A stretch of DNA of 64,000 nucleotides from Rotaria sordida (GCA_905250125.1 CAJNOL010000699.1:46360-110359); one strand, 5' to 3'; counted from the stretch's first letter, positions 23,609-37,099 are shown. The notes: generated by a model from the sequence alone, not told the origin. Numbers and translations: made by a program.

Positions 23609-26075
23609 TTAAGTTATTGAATAAAGAATACGGTGAGCTTGTCGAATGGCTAAAGATTTTTTAATATCAATAAGTTTGGCCAATTGGAAGGCATATTTAA
23701 TAATGACTATCTACAAAGTAAAAACAATAAAATTATAAAATTAATAGAAATAAAATATTTACATCAAGAGCACCAACAGCAATTGCACCAGGAATAACAA
23801 TATAGATAGATGATGATTGATCATTGATAAAATCTTTTCTATCACGATCATAAGCTAACTTCTTTGTAGTTGAAGGTGAGAAATCCAAAAAGAGAACAGA
23901 TAATATTCCAGTAATAAGCATACTAACTGATATTATATCCAACCAAGCAAACTAAAAGTTATTTTTAAAAATTCATTTTTAATAGGAATATATTATTCAA
24001 GATTATTCGATTGAAACTTATTCGTTAAATATAATTTCGATTCTACTTTACATTGTATAGATATATATGGAGTATTTCAGGAAAAACGAACATACTCTCC
24101 TTTCATTTGATTTTTACTATTTATAAGATTTTTTATTTACAAAAAAAAAAAGCAACAATAGATAAAACATACCACTCGTAAACCCGTTGCAGAATATCGA
24201 TAAGTGACGAATAATCCAAAAGTGTAGAAAAAAACTAATATAAGAGATTGACCAACTTGTGCACCATGCGATGTCTCTTTTATACCATTACCAATTCCGT
24301 GTCCGAATATTGCACTTATCATACCGACTATAAAGAAAGCCTAAAATATAAAATATATAATATTAATTGAAAAAACTCGATCCTTCGAATTCCTATGGAT
24401 CAATGTTAACAAGTTTTCTAAGAATATGAATATTGATCAATTGAGACTACTATTGATTTAGTCAAATATATCTTTAGATTAATATGAAACAAGTTGATTT
24501 TCATTTTCATTTTATCACATGTAGACGACTAGCAACCGCTGTTGAAGGCACTCAACGACATTAATAACAAGATTCAAAAGGTTTCGAAACCTTCCTTCAA
24601 ATTTGAATGAGTTGAATACGTTTTTTCACCTTCTAAGTTATGTAATTTCTGATTTTTGCGTGTAGATACATTTACGTTGAAGATATCAACGATCCTGAGT
24701 AGTGATGCATTAATTTCCTACAATTCTTATATGATCAACATAAGTATCAATTGATCAAGTTAGATTTTTTCGAAATAATTAACGTCAGAGTTTCTAAGTA
24801 CGGATGTACAGCAGACTCTGAAACGGCCAGTCAGGCCACCTTTTCTGTCGGACCGCCCGACCCGACGATTTTATCCTTTTTTGACAAAACTTTTTCTGAT
24901 ATTTGGCTCACCTCTGAAGATGATAGGGGGAAGTTTCTTCACGCTAACCCTCCTTGATTATCACTTTTTATAAAAGCCGAAAAATATGGAATAACTGTCT
25001 ATTGAGAAAAAACTGTTGTGAACGAAGTTTCTTTCGGTCCCGAACCGATCTATAAAAAAGTGACCCGACTTCGAAGTCTGATGTACAGCTCACGTTCACG
25101 TTCATGTGCGTGAACAATTTCCCTGTTCCAAATAGGAGAAGTATTTTGAGTTTGATTTTTTTATAAAGTTTGACCAAAGGTTTTCAGAGTCGAAGAATTC
25201 GAACCTCTAATCAATTTTTCGAAATTTCGAGTTTGATTTTTTTGAAAAAAATTTTTTTACCAAAAATATCGTTGTTTTACTGAAAAATCATATTTAAAGA
25301 AAAAATTAAACTCAAAATTTCAAAAAACCGATTACAAATGCGAATTCCTCTACCCCGAAAATCTTTGGTCAAACTTTACATACAACGGTAATCTTCTTTC
25401 CCTATTCCAGTAAGGAAAAGCACTCACGGTGATATGAACGTAAGCTCTACATCCCTATTTCTAAGCTAATCGAGGTATATAATAGTTGATTAAGGCCTGC
25501 TGTAGATATAATGGATATTTCCAACAGCCTTATTTGCCATTTAATTCAATGGTTATAATAATAACAATTTTAAATTAAGAAATAAACGAAATACAAAAAT
25601 AAAAAATAAGGAGCGAATAGGAAGATTACAAAGAGAAAAATAGGACATCCGTATAAAAAAAGAAAAGGATATTTCTGTTCAAAGTGTAGAAACAAAAAAA
25701 GAAAGTATTTGCTGAAAATCGATCATCGTTGAAAAGAAATTATTTGTCTTTAACAATGCTTGAAACTATCTCTTTAAATATTCGGAGAAAAATCACGTTG
25801 CTATAAAAATGAAATTTATCTTTTTCATAAAAGATATATCATCTAATTAATAGAAATTTCAAACAAAACAAAATAGAATATTTTTTTGTTATTATTATTA
25901 TCCAATTACAATCAAAAGAAAAATAAAAACTTACAAATAAAATACCAATTGTAATCGAAAGAATTTTACGAATTCGTTGTATTTTAGGATCATTATCTAG
26001 TGACAATGATTGAGGAGCAAACATGTTAGAGACATTCGTTATAACCACATGGGCAGTTTCTTGTTCAGGTTGCAT
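23609..26075 (-). CDS. four-transmembrane protein family, copy C (4 exons), most divergent
   Basis: Exons, in transcript order, are 26075-25935, 24340-24173, 23951-23763 and 23710-23609; all introns are phase 0, giving 199 residues. The start is placed at MQPEQE because it is 21 nt from the candidate acceptor AG, exactly as in A and B; an in-frame ATG 9 nt upstream is the alternative. The motif DPKIQRIRKILSITIGILF aligns with DPEIQRTRK in B. Exon 2 starts AFFIVGMIS and ends ATGLRV; exon 3 starts FAWLDIIS. The exon 3 loop is highly charged (KKLAYDRDRKDFINDQSS). The C-terminal exon is eight codons longer than in A and B (tail HRILYSIT). Intron 2 is only 221 bp, while intron 1 (1.6 kb) holds a foldback element. 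Divergence suggests C split off before the A/B duplication. Confidence 0.75.
25079..25475. mobile_element. foldback (long inverted-repeat) element in intron 1 of copy C
   Basis: A left arm (25079-25240, starting GATGTACAGCTCACGTTC) and a right arm (about 25300-25475, opposite-strand GATGTAGAGCTTACGTTC) match over roughly 160 bp. Shared runs are AAAGTTTGACCAAAG and GAAATTTTGAGTTT-like sequence. The loop is T/A-rich. The neighbouring region 24750-24960 is unusually GC-rich and may be part of a larger decayed element. No transposase frame was seen. Confidence 0.65.
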
Positions 26076-26084
26076 TTCAATCAT

Positions 26085-28559
26085 CTCTAGTTTAACCTTT
26101 AAAATAAACACAGGAAAATAATAAGATAATTCTATTATTCATTCGGTCACAAATATAAAATTAACTCATTACAACAATTTAGATTTTTTTGCTTTTTAAT
26201 TCATTGTTCACAGTCAAAAGTATCCTCAATTTGACTTTTTTTAACTAAAGTCTTTTTCTTAAACGTCAAAGTCATTATGAAAATTTGTAGGAAAACTTTT
26301 TTTTTCAGGTTTTCGGCATAAACACGTTAATACTCATAAATTCGATAATTTTTGGTTGTGTACATTACATTTATATGGAAACCATTTTAATGCGTTCCGG
26401 CGATTGGATCCAAAATCGGTTCCAGCCTCAGTTTTCTGCTCGATTTTCATCACTTCCTACACTCAGAAACGATGTAGAGATCCAGCCGCCGTTTCCGACA
26501 CGGTTACTGACTATCGATATATTCATCTATAACGGCGAAAGGATACGGCTCGGATTGTTTAGTTTCGTCTTACACTCTTCACTTTCTAGTCTACTACGAA
26601 TCATCAAATTTATTTTCGTGATTAAAACGGTAACTTTTCTAATATAACAGGCCTTGTCCTTCCCTATACGCTCTTCTCTTCCAAAATACTTCTAAATCAT
26701 TTTTTTTTTGCATTTTTTGCTGCGAAAATGAAGCTCTCCTGAAGAGATTAGAAAGTTGACCATAAAAAGTGAGCATATTTTATCCTTTTGATGATTATTA
26801 TGGTCACTTTTATAGTATAAAAGGGCTTGACACTCCCTGCACTTTTTACTTTTCAAGTTGTTTCAAATAATCTTTTCTCATGTTTTAATCCGAAAAAGAA
26901 TATCGGTTTAGTTGAGTACAGGGTTCGTCATGGAAAATGAGAAAAAGTATTAAGTTTTTTTTGTCAGATAAATTCAGCCGTTATACTTCTATGAGTTATA
27001 GGAAAGATTAGCTTTTCTTGCGGTTGTATGATACTTTCGAAATGATTTGTACGGATCATGTTCTACGACATAGATATTTATTCGGAATTTATCATCGTGA
27101 TATCGAGATATGATGAGTGTTGCGCTGCATTCTATACCGGATTGGATACGGATCCTTTCAACTTGTTTCCAACCGAGTCATTTTGTTGTTCCGTCGAGTT
27201 TTCTAGGGTTTTCAAAGAGAGTGCAGAATATTTCTTCCAAGCTCATAGTTTTCTCTGGCGTGTTACTGCAGAAACTTGAACAAATTCTGAAGGAAAGACG
27301 CCGAAAAATGTTTGGACACGGTCGAAATCACTGACTTGGCTACTCATGAATAAATAGTGATTATAGAACTAGAAGTTTCAACCGATGGTAAATTGTAGTT
27401 TGCATTATTAATAAATAAGCTACTTAAGATGACATTGATCAATAGAAAAATTAGGAATTGAAGAACACAGAAAGATTGTGTGATTTTAGATTCTTTGAAA
27501 TCATATATATGGTACTGGCCAAGAGTCCTCATCCTCTTCCAGCTTCTATCTGAATCGCAGACATAATTAAAAGCTAGACTGATGAAATTTTCTGTGGATA
27601 TTCTCTAAGATAAGTTCTAATGACCGGTGTTACTCGCGCTGAAGTTATTCGAATAAACATGCACTCATTATAGGTAGAAATAATGTTCCTTGTGGATATT
27701 ATAATTCACAAAAAACAAAAACGTTTCTTCACTAAGTGAAGACATAATTATTTGGTAGTTTACTCTACCTATCTACAATGCATATTTCAATGACTCGTTG
27801 ACAAATTGTGAGATAAATCATTTAGTGAAGACTTGATGGATTCATCAGTGTTTTGTCATAAGATGTTCAACCATAGTTGAATATTATTTCCTGAAAGTTT
27901 TAAAATTGATAGGTATCCTATTTTCATGTTTTTATTGAACATAGAAAAAAGACATGAATAGGAAAATATTTTCGATTCATTAGTCACTTCTATAGAACAT
28001 AAAATAATTCAGTTGTCAATATTGAATAAAGAGAGATTTTACTATAAAATAGAAGACTAATATATCATCTTTGTTTATTTAAAAGTCTAAATAGATTTAT
28101 TTAATGATTAAAGTCTCTAAAGTTTTGACAAGAATCGAACGGTGATCAACATACCATTTACTTCGACTGATTGAAATTTTTCTGATAGATAGTTCGAGTA
28201 AAGTACAATCCAATCATATTTTGGATAAGTCAATAGTCTTTCTTTTTCTTCAATTATAACATCTACAAGGAATATAAGTCTTATCTATAATAAGTTGATG
28301 GTGACTTTCACCTATCTAACCTCCTATAACGACTACAGTTCAGATGAGAGTCAAGAATTTAGTGCATTACCCTATTTATTGTTATGGAGGTGTTTATAAT
28401 GGAATTGCAACTTTTTATAGAAATTATTCTTGTGTTTTATTTTATTTTTAAAATAGGAAGAAACAAATATATGTTGATAAAGAGAAAATAAATATTCCTT
28501 CTTGCTTTTTATCGAATGGAATTAATTAGAAGATTTATTTTTCTCATAACCGACATATT
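26085..28559. other. upstream region of copy C, patchy composition
   Basis: No supportable gene. The segment 26375-27330 is distinctly less AT-rich than its surroundings and has several short frames, but none shows a recognisable domain or splice-consistent partner. It is probably a decayed mobile element. Two stretches near 26640 and 26815 (TATAA-x-AGGSCTTG...CTCCC-like) look like weak direct repeats. Confidence 0.4.
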
Positions 28560-30310
28560 AATTACTAATATTGACATGTCAATCAATCTATTCTTTTGAT
28601 AAATATCATTTCCTACAAACTTTTCATCTTCTACCATTCGCCAATTTTCTATGATCCAATATTATCTAGAGAATATTATTTAATAGGGAAAAAAGTCTCT
28701 TAATCAATACCTTAAAATATTGAGATATACGCATTGTAGTTATAGATTATTAATCCTAAGGGACATATTATTTTATTCTGCTATATTAATATATGTTATT
28801 TTCGACTTAAACGTTCGAATAAAAATAAAAAAATGGATTTTACACAAAAAATCTAAATATACGAGTGTTCTTCATATAAATCCGTAGCACAATAAATAAA
28901 TGCGATTTTAAAATGAATCACCTTTTGTTTAACTAAAAAATTTCTTTTTTGATTTTTGTTGACATTTAAATATTTAATATATTATTTCAATGATAAAAAC
29001 TATTCAAAAACTAAAATATTTTTATAGGATCAAAAAAAAAAGAAAAAGTAAAGTGAACTAATTTTACTCTCGAAATTGAAAAATTTAAGTTAATACTATA
29101 TTATTATAATAATCTTGGAACTTTTCAATAAAATTTTTAAGATTCATAGAAATAATCCATAGATATAAATTCGTCTTCTTTTTATTATTTCAGTTAATCT
29201 ATAACTAATTATTCTTTTTATTTTTAAAATAATATTCAATTATTTAATTGAACATACAAATTTAACTAATGAAAGTGAAAGAAAAAAAATATAAACTTTT
29301 TAGAATTTTTTATTTCAACGTTGAGAAGGCGTGACTAAATCCACTTACTTATTATTGATAATGTCACCAAAAGATAATATCAATATGAATAGAAACCAAA
29401 GAAAAAATGTTATTATTCAAAGGCATATAAAAAAAAGGATAATATATCTATACTGTATGACAAGGATAAATCGATTCAATCAAGGACACAACCAAATAAA
29501 TGCATCATTGCTTTTTCTTCTTTATCTCAATATTTTAAAAAGAAATAACAATCGATATTACATTGATACTATTAGTCAACACAAATATACTTAAATTTCC
29601 TTAGTTTAACTTAATATAACCCGCATATATACATATCCTATATAATCAACTAGTAACAGTCTAGATTGTCTCAGTTTGTTTTAGACCAATAGAATAATGT
29701 TTAGACTTTCGTCTATAAAAAAAATCTTTGGCTTATGTTAAGAATATCTATATACACTAAGAATATTAGTTTTCATTGATTAATCACAATAGTTAAGGAT
29801 TTAAAGACTTAAACATTAATTTAATCAATATTTTATTCGAAATTAAAAAAACAAAAAAAAATAATATTTAATTTCAATTGAAGAAAAACTAATAAGAAAA
29901 TGTTTTTAAGTATAAAATTGCTTTTGAATCGGGATAATATGTATAATCTAAGTTCTAATGAGGTATCAGAGTTCAGACTAATAGATAATTATAGATGAGA
30001 TACTCAATTTTCATCTTGGTTTTTAACTGAATGCTCTAATTCTCTTCAGGACAAATTCATTTTCAAATTTTGACTTTAAACTTTACATAAAGACAAGAGT
30101 TAACAAAAAAGCTTGAGATATTTTGATTATTTCTACCCTAAGATACGACTATTATGAAGTAAAAGGATGTTTTTCAGTCTACACATATACAACGGCAAAT
30201 ATCGATCTTCTTATTTGAGAAAATACACAATCCACAAATGAAAAACTTTCACAATAATCTATTCTGATTAAAACTTATCTCTATCGAAAGTTTCAAGTCG
30301 AAATGGGAAA
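28560..30310 (+). repeat. direct segmental repeat, right copy (partner 20260-22080)
   Basis: Same orientation as the left copy and alignable over most of its length with indels. It contains the near-identical tract 29741-29943. An 87-codon open frame at 29331-29594 is not preserved in the left copy and is taken as chance. Confidence 0.8.
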
Positions 30311-31945
30311 ATCATATTTTCTTATATTCATGAGAGAAACAACGGGATTTATTTAAAAATCACTATAAAAGTTCAATATCTCCGCAGCAATAAACTAAGA
30401 ACAAGGATTCCTTCCATAGTTCATTAATACTTAGATTATGTACATAGTTAGGACTCAAAATCTCTCTGACACTGAGAAAGATTCGTTCGTAAAAGAAAAT
30501 TAAAAACTAAAACTTTTTATTGATTTTTCTAAGTTATTTATTTTCTTATTGTAATCAGGTTGTTTTCATTGAAGTAAGAAACCGTGTAATTCCATGATTA
30601 GTCCTGATAAAAAAATTGAATAAAAAAAGGTTTTTCGTTTCAAATAATAAAGTAAAAATTAAATCTGTGATTCATTTTTATATATAATAAAGTTTCAAGG
30701 TTAATTATCTACTCATTTTTATATAGAATATTGATATTAAAAATGTGAAAATTTAAGCAAAAAATAACATTCTGCTATATTTGTTGTTTGGATTTTTTAG
30801 TTGAAATACGAGATCATATTGTGAAACGTATCTATTCAGAATATTAGGATTTTTTAATATACTTGTTAAAAAAAATAGCGAAGATTATAATCCTCCAATT
30901 TTTTGAATTAGATCATAAAAATAAAAAAAGTTCTCTTTTTGACTTTATATAGAAAAGAATTATTTTCAAAAAATAAGCTACGTCAATAGCTATTAAAATA
31001 ACTTTTAGTAATCAAGTATGCTTTCACAAGGAGAAACATATCTGAGGAAACAATAAAAACAAAAAAGGCAAGTCAATATAAATGCTGTAGAGAGTAAATT
31101 ACTCTGTAATTGTCTATCATGATTATTATTTAAGATAAGCAATGAGATCGATTAGAAATTTGAATAGAATACTTTTGGAAATCTTTGAGTTTTGACTTTT
31201 TCATGAGCGCAGTCTTTATTGAATTATATAATGATACATTTCTATTCGAGTTTTAAAGTGAAAGTCACTAAGTGATTGAAAAATAGAACTCTGGATCAAA
31301 GTTAACAACAATGGATTTAATATTCACGATTCTGTACGGTTGTCAAATATTGCCTGAATAGCATAATGCTGCTTTTGAAATAACGATAGTGTGGATGTGG
31401 ATGTGGATGTGAGTGAACATCTTATTTACCAAGATTCACACCCTTTCATCTTATCTGACTCTATATAATAAAAGATTTGACGAGAACGATCAACAAGTGA
31501 ATATTTTAATCGATTGAAAACAGTGTTATATAGAACAGTGCCATCGATCTTGAAAACTAAAATGAAAGTGTGTTGTCAGTTTGTTATGAGACTATTCTAG
31601 ATTGGATGATTAATTCTAGTTTCGTTCATAATCAATAATCAATTGATTAGGTGAAAAATTCAAAAACAATCTGAGAATGATAACAAAACACGGTATCATA
31701 CGACAAGAAACTGTTTAGAGCCGATCTACTTCGGTTAAGTTATTGATAATTTCATCACATTCTTTAGTTAACTTTTTCTTTCGTCGAATCATTACAAAAG
31801 AAAAGTCTTTACAAGTTGATCATTGCGTAAAGAATGTAGGTGGACTTTTTATTCGTTTTCAGTCCAAGAAAAATATAAGTAAGTCGACAAAAGAGAAGAT
31901 TCTACCAAGAAAATGCTACTAATGCACTTGTTGATAAATTATTTT
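30311..31945. other. intergenic region with first telomere-like hairpin
   Basis: No gene was found. The one notable object is the hairpin-forming GTGTGGATGTGGATG...TCACACCCT pair at 31389-31450, listed separately. The rest is AT-rich with stops in all frames. Confidence 0.5.
31389..31450. repeat. telomere-like hairpin H1
   Basis: The G-rich arm GTGTGGATGTGGATGTGG begins at 31389; the C-rich arm TTCACACCCTTTCATC ends at 31450. It is the leftmost of nine such G-arm then C-arm pairs. Confidence 0.6.
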
Positions 31946-32443
31946 TCAAATCCACGGTTGAACTAAATGAGGCAACTGAGCAATGAGTTGATGTGGACGA
32001 ATACAGTCTTCGCTGTCAACATCTAAGGATCCATAAAGTTCTGCTATTTTACCTTCTAACAAATGAAAATGAACCGTATTTTGATCAGTTTCTTGTTGTC
32101 CTATAGAATAAGATTTGTAAAAATGATAACCAATCTCTATTGCATATTCTTTGACACTTTCTTCATCGACTGGTTCCTTGTGTTTTGTAATGAATAATCC
32201 GATCCTGTCATCCGTATCTGAATGTAAACCGAGAATCTTTCTTAGACGTGCTAATGCTTTTTTATTACCATTGTATTCGAAAGCATATAAATGTGGTGCA
32301 TTATAATAAAGAGACGTATAGATAATATCGTAACGTCAAGAGCCGACAGTAACAACTGGATCAGAATTGACGATAGAGTCTGAGCCTAAAGAGTTTGCTT
32401 CTTTTTGAAAAAGTGAGAAACTGTTTGGAATTATTAAGGGCAT
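31946..32443 (-). pseudogene. single-exon gene of unknown function with one in-frame TGA
   Basis: Reading from the ATG at 32443 gives 165 codons before the TGA stop at 31948-31946, interrupted once by an in-frame TGA at 32338-32336 (codon 36). Both sides of the interruption look coding. The downstream part is a well-composed globular sequence (YDIIYTSLYYNAPHLYAFEY, then LARLRKILGLHSDTDDRIGL), with no further stops over 129 codons. A candidate acceptor AG lies 5 nt before the ATG. I do not recognise the family and see no signal peptide or membrane helix. The stop may be a recent nonsense mutation, an assembly or base error, or a readthrough codon. It could derive from CGA or TGG by one transition. 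The mucin-like gene at 52720-53661 shows the same single-TGA pattern. Confidence 0.6.
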
Positions 32444-33716
32444 TTTTTCTTAGTTTATGTCAATTCGTTTATAAAAGATAGTGAAGAGAACTTTTTTTAT
32501 TTTATCTATTTGTTTTTTATTTAGATGAGTTATTGCACAACAAATATGTAAAGTGAAGAGTTCTTAAATTTTCTTTATATTTAAACTAAAAGACACGTAG
32601 AGAATCATATTTCGATTAGTGATAACCAATAAATAATTGATGACTAAAAGTGGTTTTTATAGCAAATGGAGGCTTCCACAAATGTTGAGGATGAGTGAGT
32701 GTGGATATCGATCTGAGTATAGAACGAATGTAAGAGTCAGATGAGATTCATATCATCAAGATGGTTTCCTAGGTTACCAAGGATTTCTTCGTAAACGATC
32801 CACTGCGCTAATAATATCCTGTCAAGAGTTAGAAATGGACCACTAGTCATTTTCAACAAGGTTCACTGGTGGTTTAATTAGTATTAACATGATAATCTAT
32901 CAACAAACGCAATTTAACAGTTTTTTTTGAAAAACAAATAAGAAAAAATGGAATAATTGATAAAAGGACTAACGTCTAGAATATCGAAACTATTTCGAAA
33001 CTCAATGGATATTGTCAAAATAAATGTTTGACACAATAACCTTCAATATCATATTCAAACTCTATGATTCGATGGGTTTTCTAATCAATCGTTTAAAAAG
33101 AAATTTTACAATTCTATATTGAAAGACAAGAGTGTTTTGTTTGGCACGGAAATGTATTCTGATTATAGTATTACTTTTTACTCTTTGCCGTTATCTTGTC
33201 GTAGTGAAGAGTATTTAATATTGCTCTAAATAGTATAATCTTTCTGCTTAGTAGCGGTACTTTATACTGTTTTGACGGTATTGAGACGGTAGTTAATAAA
33301 AGTAGAGAATATGAGCCTATTCATATGGGAAATTAATCGTTTGATAAATAGAAAAAATTGTATTAGTAATTATGAATATTTTTTCTATAAATGTTTTTGA
33401 TGATGAATAAGACTCAATCAAAAATAATCAGATACTATTAAAAATATTTCATGTTTATTCATATGGTCATTCTGATCATTAGACCTTTTTTTTCTTGATA
33501 AATATTATAAATAGTAAAGTAGTTTGATGAATATGAAAGGAATAGAACTATTGAAAAGGTATAATTTATTATTTTTTTTATTTTACCTCTATAGATTGAT
33601 ATATTTATAATAAGTGAAAGAAATAAAATCTATCGACATTATACACAATTGAAAAAGTCTGACTATAAACTAGTAGCATAAGCTGATTTATTTATTTTGT
33701 TTTTTTTTTTTGAAAG
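32444..33716. other. intergenic region
   Basis: No gene or RNA recognised. A faint TGTGG-containing stretch near 32697-32710 lacks a convincing partner arm. The 3' end is the T-rich acceptor preceding the secreted-protein gene. Confidence 0.5.
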
Positions 33717-34589
33717 ATGAAGTTTGGGATAATTTTGTTAATGTTGTTATTGATTGGATCTAGTGAAGGATTTTTTAATGGTAATATATCAACAGTAAGC
33801 AACAAAACATTAAATCGTCTTAATTTAACATGCTTTTATAATGATAATTTGGTAACTAACTGTGAATATTGTGTTTATCAATTTTTTTCTAATGGTTCAT
33901 CATCAAGATCATTATATGATTATACGACAGTAACAAATATATATAAAAGTATTGCTAAAAGATGTACAGGATTTTCAAATATAACTGATATTGGTTTTGG
34001 ATTTTGTTCACCTTTACAATTTGAATTATTTGATATATCAATACTTTGTATTTGTGCTACAAATATGTGTAATATGGATTTTCCTTCATGTCAATCATCA
34101 GTAAATAATCAATTGAAAACAAATTCTACACCTCAAGTTCTTTCTTCAATGATTCCTGAACTGAATAGATCAATATCTTGTTATGATTCATCAAATTCAT
34201 TAAATACAACTTCCTATTGTTTTAATTTTGCTTCTCCTTATATTGATATTGAAAAATGTAATGAATATACTATTAACAATACGTTACTATGCATGTATCA
34301 AATGTCCACCGATGGTCCATTTTTGTCTGCATTGACCAGAGATACTTACAAGTATTATCTATCAGGAGCACTTTCTAGAGTATATCAATTTAACCAAGAA
34401 TCAAGTATAACATTATCCTACAATGAAACATCATCTTCTTTCTATATCAATTATCTTTTTCTTTATCGAGATGGTAATAATACAATATCACTCAATATGG
34501 AGAGATGTTTTTGTACTGAAAACTATTGTAATTACAATTTAACAACTTGTCTTAGTGCGAATAGAACAACAACAGCAACACCAATATGA
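33717..34589 (+). CDS. secreted N-glycosylated Cys-rich protein with two Ly6-like repeats
   Basis: The 290-residue single-exon protein begins with a clear signal peptide (MKFGIILLMLLLIGSSEG) and has no other membrane helix. It consists of two similar halves, about residues 25-128 and 150-280. Each has spaced cysteines and ends in the pattern C-x-C-x4-C-N: CICATNMCN in the first and CFCTENYCN in the second, each followed by another Cys. This ending recalls three-finger (Ly6/uPAR/activin-receptor ectodomain-like) domains, but spacing is not diagnostic and I call it only Ly6-like. About a dozen N-x-S/T sites suggest heavy glycosylation in the secretory pathway. The tail is Thr-rich (RTTTATPI) without a hydrophobic GPI signal, so secretion is likelier than anchoring. 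A TTTTTTTTTTTGAAAG acceptor abuts the ATG directly, fixing the start. Confidence 0.78.
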   Translation: MKFGIILLMLLLIGSSEGFFNGNISTVSNKTLNRLNLTCFYNDNLVTNCEYCVYQFFSNGSSSRSLYDYTTVTNIYKSIAKRCTGFSNITDIGFGFCSPLQFELFDISILCICATNMCNMDFPSCQSSVNNQLKTNSTPQVLSSMIPELNRSISCYDSSNSLNTTSYCFNFASPYIDIEKCNEYTINNTLLCMYQMSTDGPFLSALTRDTYKYYLSGALSRVYQFNQESSITLSYNETSSSFYINYLFLYRDGNNTISLNMERCFCTENYCNYNLTTCLSANRTTTATPI

Positions 34590-37099
34590 AAGGAGATTAT
34601 GTTCAAACTTTCCTTTTCATATAAATATTTTTTTTCTTGAGAAAATCGAAACAATATCATTGTTTTTCTTTGACTCTAGTTTTTTCTTTTAAATCTTTCA
34701 ATTTAATCTTGAATTTATTCGAAAAAATTTCTATTCAAAATTAACTCAAATTATTTCATTAAAAATTAAAATCTTCTCCTTTTTTTTTAAATAAAACACT
34801 TATTTTAATACATTATTGTAAAATAAATTTATATATTAATGAAAAGATCTTGAAAAAAAATCAGTGTATTTTTTTGTTCAATTTCCAACTAGTCATTGAT
34901 TGAAAAAAGAATTTATATAAAAGAAATAAGAACGGAGAGAAAATATGAATTTATTTTTATTCATATTGCAACAGATTTATCAATGTAAAATCGAGAGTAG
35001 ATTCTCTCAAGAATACACGATTCTATTAAAATTCTAACAGTTATTATGTTTTACAAATTATTTCAAAGACATCGAAGAACTTTTTTGTGATGCATATCGG
35101 ATCACACCTAAATCCATAAACTATACAATCAGAATATAAAAATAACAAAAAACAAAATAGTCGAATACTCTTCAGATTTTCTATAAACCTCAAGGAGTTT
35201 TTGAGACTTTTCCCGACAATTCATAGTCTCCGAAGATTCGAAAACCTTGAAGGATTTTTGAGATATGTTCAGAAATCATTCTGAATTTCTAGCAAACTCT
35301 TTCAACATTTTCGATGCCCGGAAATGAAAAATGCAAAGAAGTGCAAGGATATGCTTAAGATTTTCGAGAAGATTTTCAAATCAACAGAGATTTCCGAGGA
35401 AACCTTCCTTTTGTTGTAAATAGCACCAGATTTTCTCAGAAAACGGGTATGAGTGGAAAGAAGATCGACACTCACACTCTCACACACGCCCTAAATTCAG
35501 GAGAGATAGTGTTTACAACGAAATAAAACAAGTCGATTAAGTCCATCTGCCAGAATCCATGAATAAATCTCTCGCATATCCATTGTTCATATGGATTGAG
35601 CGTGAACAATAGATGAAAAATGAATCCATGTTGCAAGATCTTCGATGTATTGTTGGAAAGCTAATTGCAGATGATCGACAGTAAAATTCAATGTATTCTC
35701 GTGAACAATCATTGAAAGAATCATTTACAGGGTTAGATGTTTTATTTCCGAGCGTCTTACTGTGGAACTTCGATTGGATTCGTGAATTGATAAAGATCGA
35801 AGCGAACTTCGTGATAACATCAATCCCACAAGTTCTCTTCTAATGAGAATGAAGAGTCAAACTGTAAACAAATAAACTGTTCGCTATTGCGATCGACGTG
35901 AAAATTGCTTCATACTAAAGTTTTGATTTGATAATTGTCGTTTCTGATATTGGACGGGTTGATTTATTTCCGATACTGAACGAATAGGTCAAATAAGTGG
36001 AATCTATTTTATCGGTAAGGAGCATCAAAGAAACTTTTATATTCGATGAGAAAACGTTTTATGATGTCAGGTTTGGATGTGAGTATAGATGTGGTTGTGT
36101 ACTTTCTTGTTTTCGTAATCCACACGTAGACCCACAGTTAACTTTCAAATTTCGATACATTCCGAAATTCTTTTCCTAATGTATATTTGTACATGAAGGT
36201 TGACTTGTTCTCTCTATCGTTATGATTCACTATATTGTAGTCACGGTTCAATAGTTATTTAATCGATATTTGAAAATTGCTTGACTAATCATATATGCGT
36301 ATGACAACGATAGTAGTACACTTGGAGGTATTTCTATCGAAAATAGGAGAAAAAAAGAGAAAAAGTAATTCGATTTTTTATGCGAAAATATAAATAAGCA
36401 AGTATGTAACATCAGATAGGCATATCATCGGTAGTAGTGGTGCATACAACAAGGAAACAGTTGAAGTAAGATTTTTTTTTTGACTAAACTGATTAAATTA
36501 ATTTTTTCAATTAAAAAAACTTGATGGCAAACACCTTATTTTTTTATTTTCTATTGACTATAAATTTAAAAAAAATCTGTGTAATAAAAAACTTGAGAAA
36601 AAATGAAACGTGTCACTTTTTCTAGTTATTATATTAGATTTGATTCACTGAATGTAGGAACCATCTTCTTTTAACAACCAACTTCTACATACAGACTTGA
36701 ATTATGAGAAAATACTTTAAATCAAACCATACAACCTTCATAACCAGACCTTTTTGAATTAGTCAGTTTTTTTTATTAGCTTGATTAAATAGATGTTTTT
36801 CATTTAAAATTGATAAAAAAAATGAAAAAGCCAGTTAGTTATCCTTTGGGTAAACAGGAGGTGAATCTTTTTATATTTTTGATTTCTCACCTTCTATTCT
36901 ATCTCTAAAACGTTACTAAATTCATGGAATTGAGTCAATGTTGTTATTGAGAAGACTTAACGAAAACATATGTCATTTTATTTCTAAATGACCATAGTAT
37001 AATCACAAATCCTCAACATTGAATTGTTATAGTCTTAAACGCAACTCATTCGGAAAGAAAAGAGTAACAGTTATTCAACAAGAACAACATTGATAAGAC
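34590..37099. other. intergenic region
   Basis: No gene was supported. Low-complexity Phe/Ser-coding frames at 35302-35487 and 35997-36179 lack conserved features. A C-rich arm (CACTCACACTCTCACACACG, from 35469) with a weak G-rich partner (GGGTATGAGTGG, 35445-35456) belongs to the telomere-like hairpin set. Confidence 0.5.
35445..35491. repeat. telomere-like hairpin H2 (weak)
   Basis: G-rich arm GGGTATGAGTGG and C-rich arm CACTCACACTCTCACACACG, separated by about 12 bp. The pairing is imperfect; it is included because polarity and composition match the other hairpins. Confidence 0.4.

Noticed and set aside
24751-25177. Two open frames in opposite strands in a GC-richer patch
   Set aside because: They lie within or beside the foldback element and inverted arms, with no domain or splice signal; treated as decayed element sequence.
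26375-27334. Three overlapping open frames in a less AT-rich stretch
   Set aside because: No motif, no matching splice sites, and composition suggests old mobile DNA.
29331-29594. 87-codon frame in the right segmental repeat
   Set aside because: The left copy has different stops and indels, so no coding constraint.
32336-32338. In-frame TGA as selenocysteine codon
   Set aside because: No recognisable selenoprotein family and no SECIS-like element that I could identify downstream.
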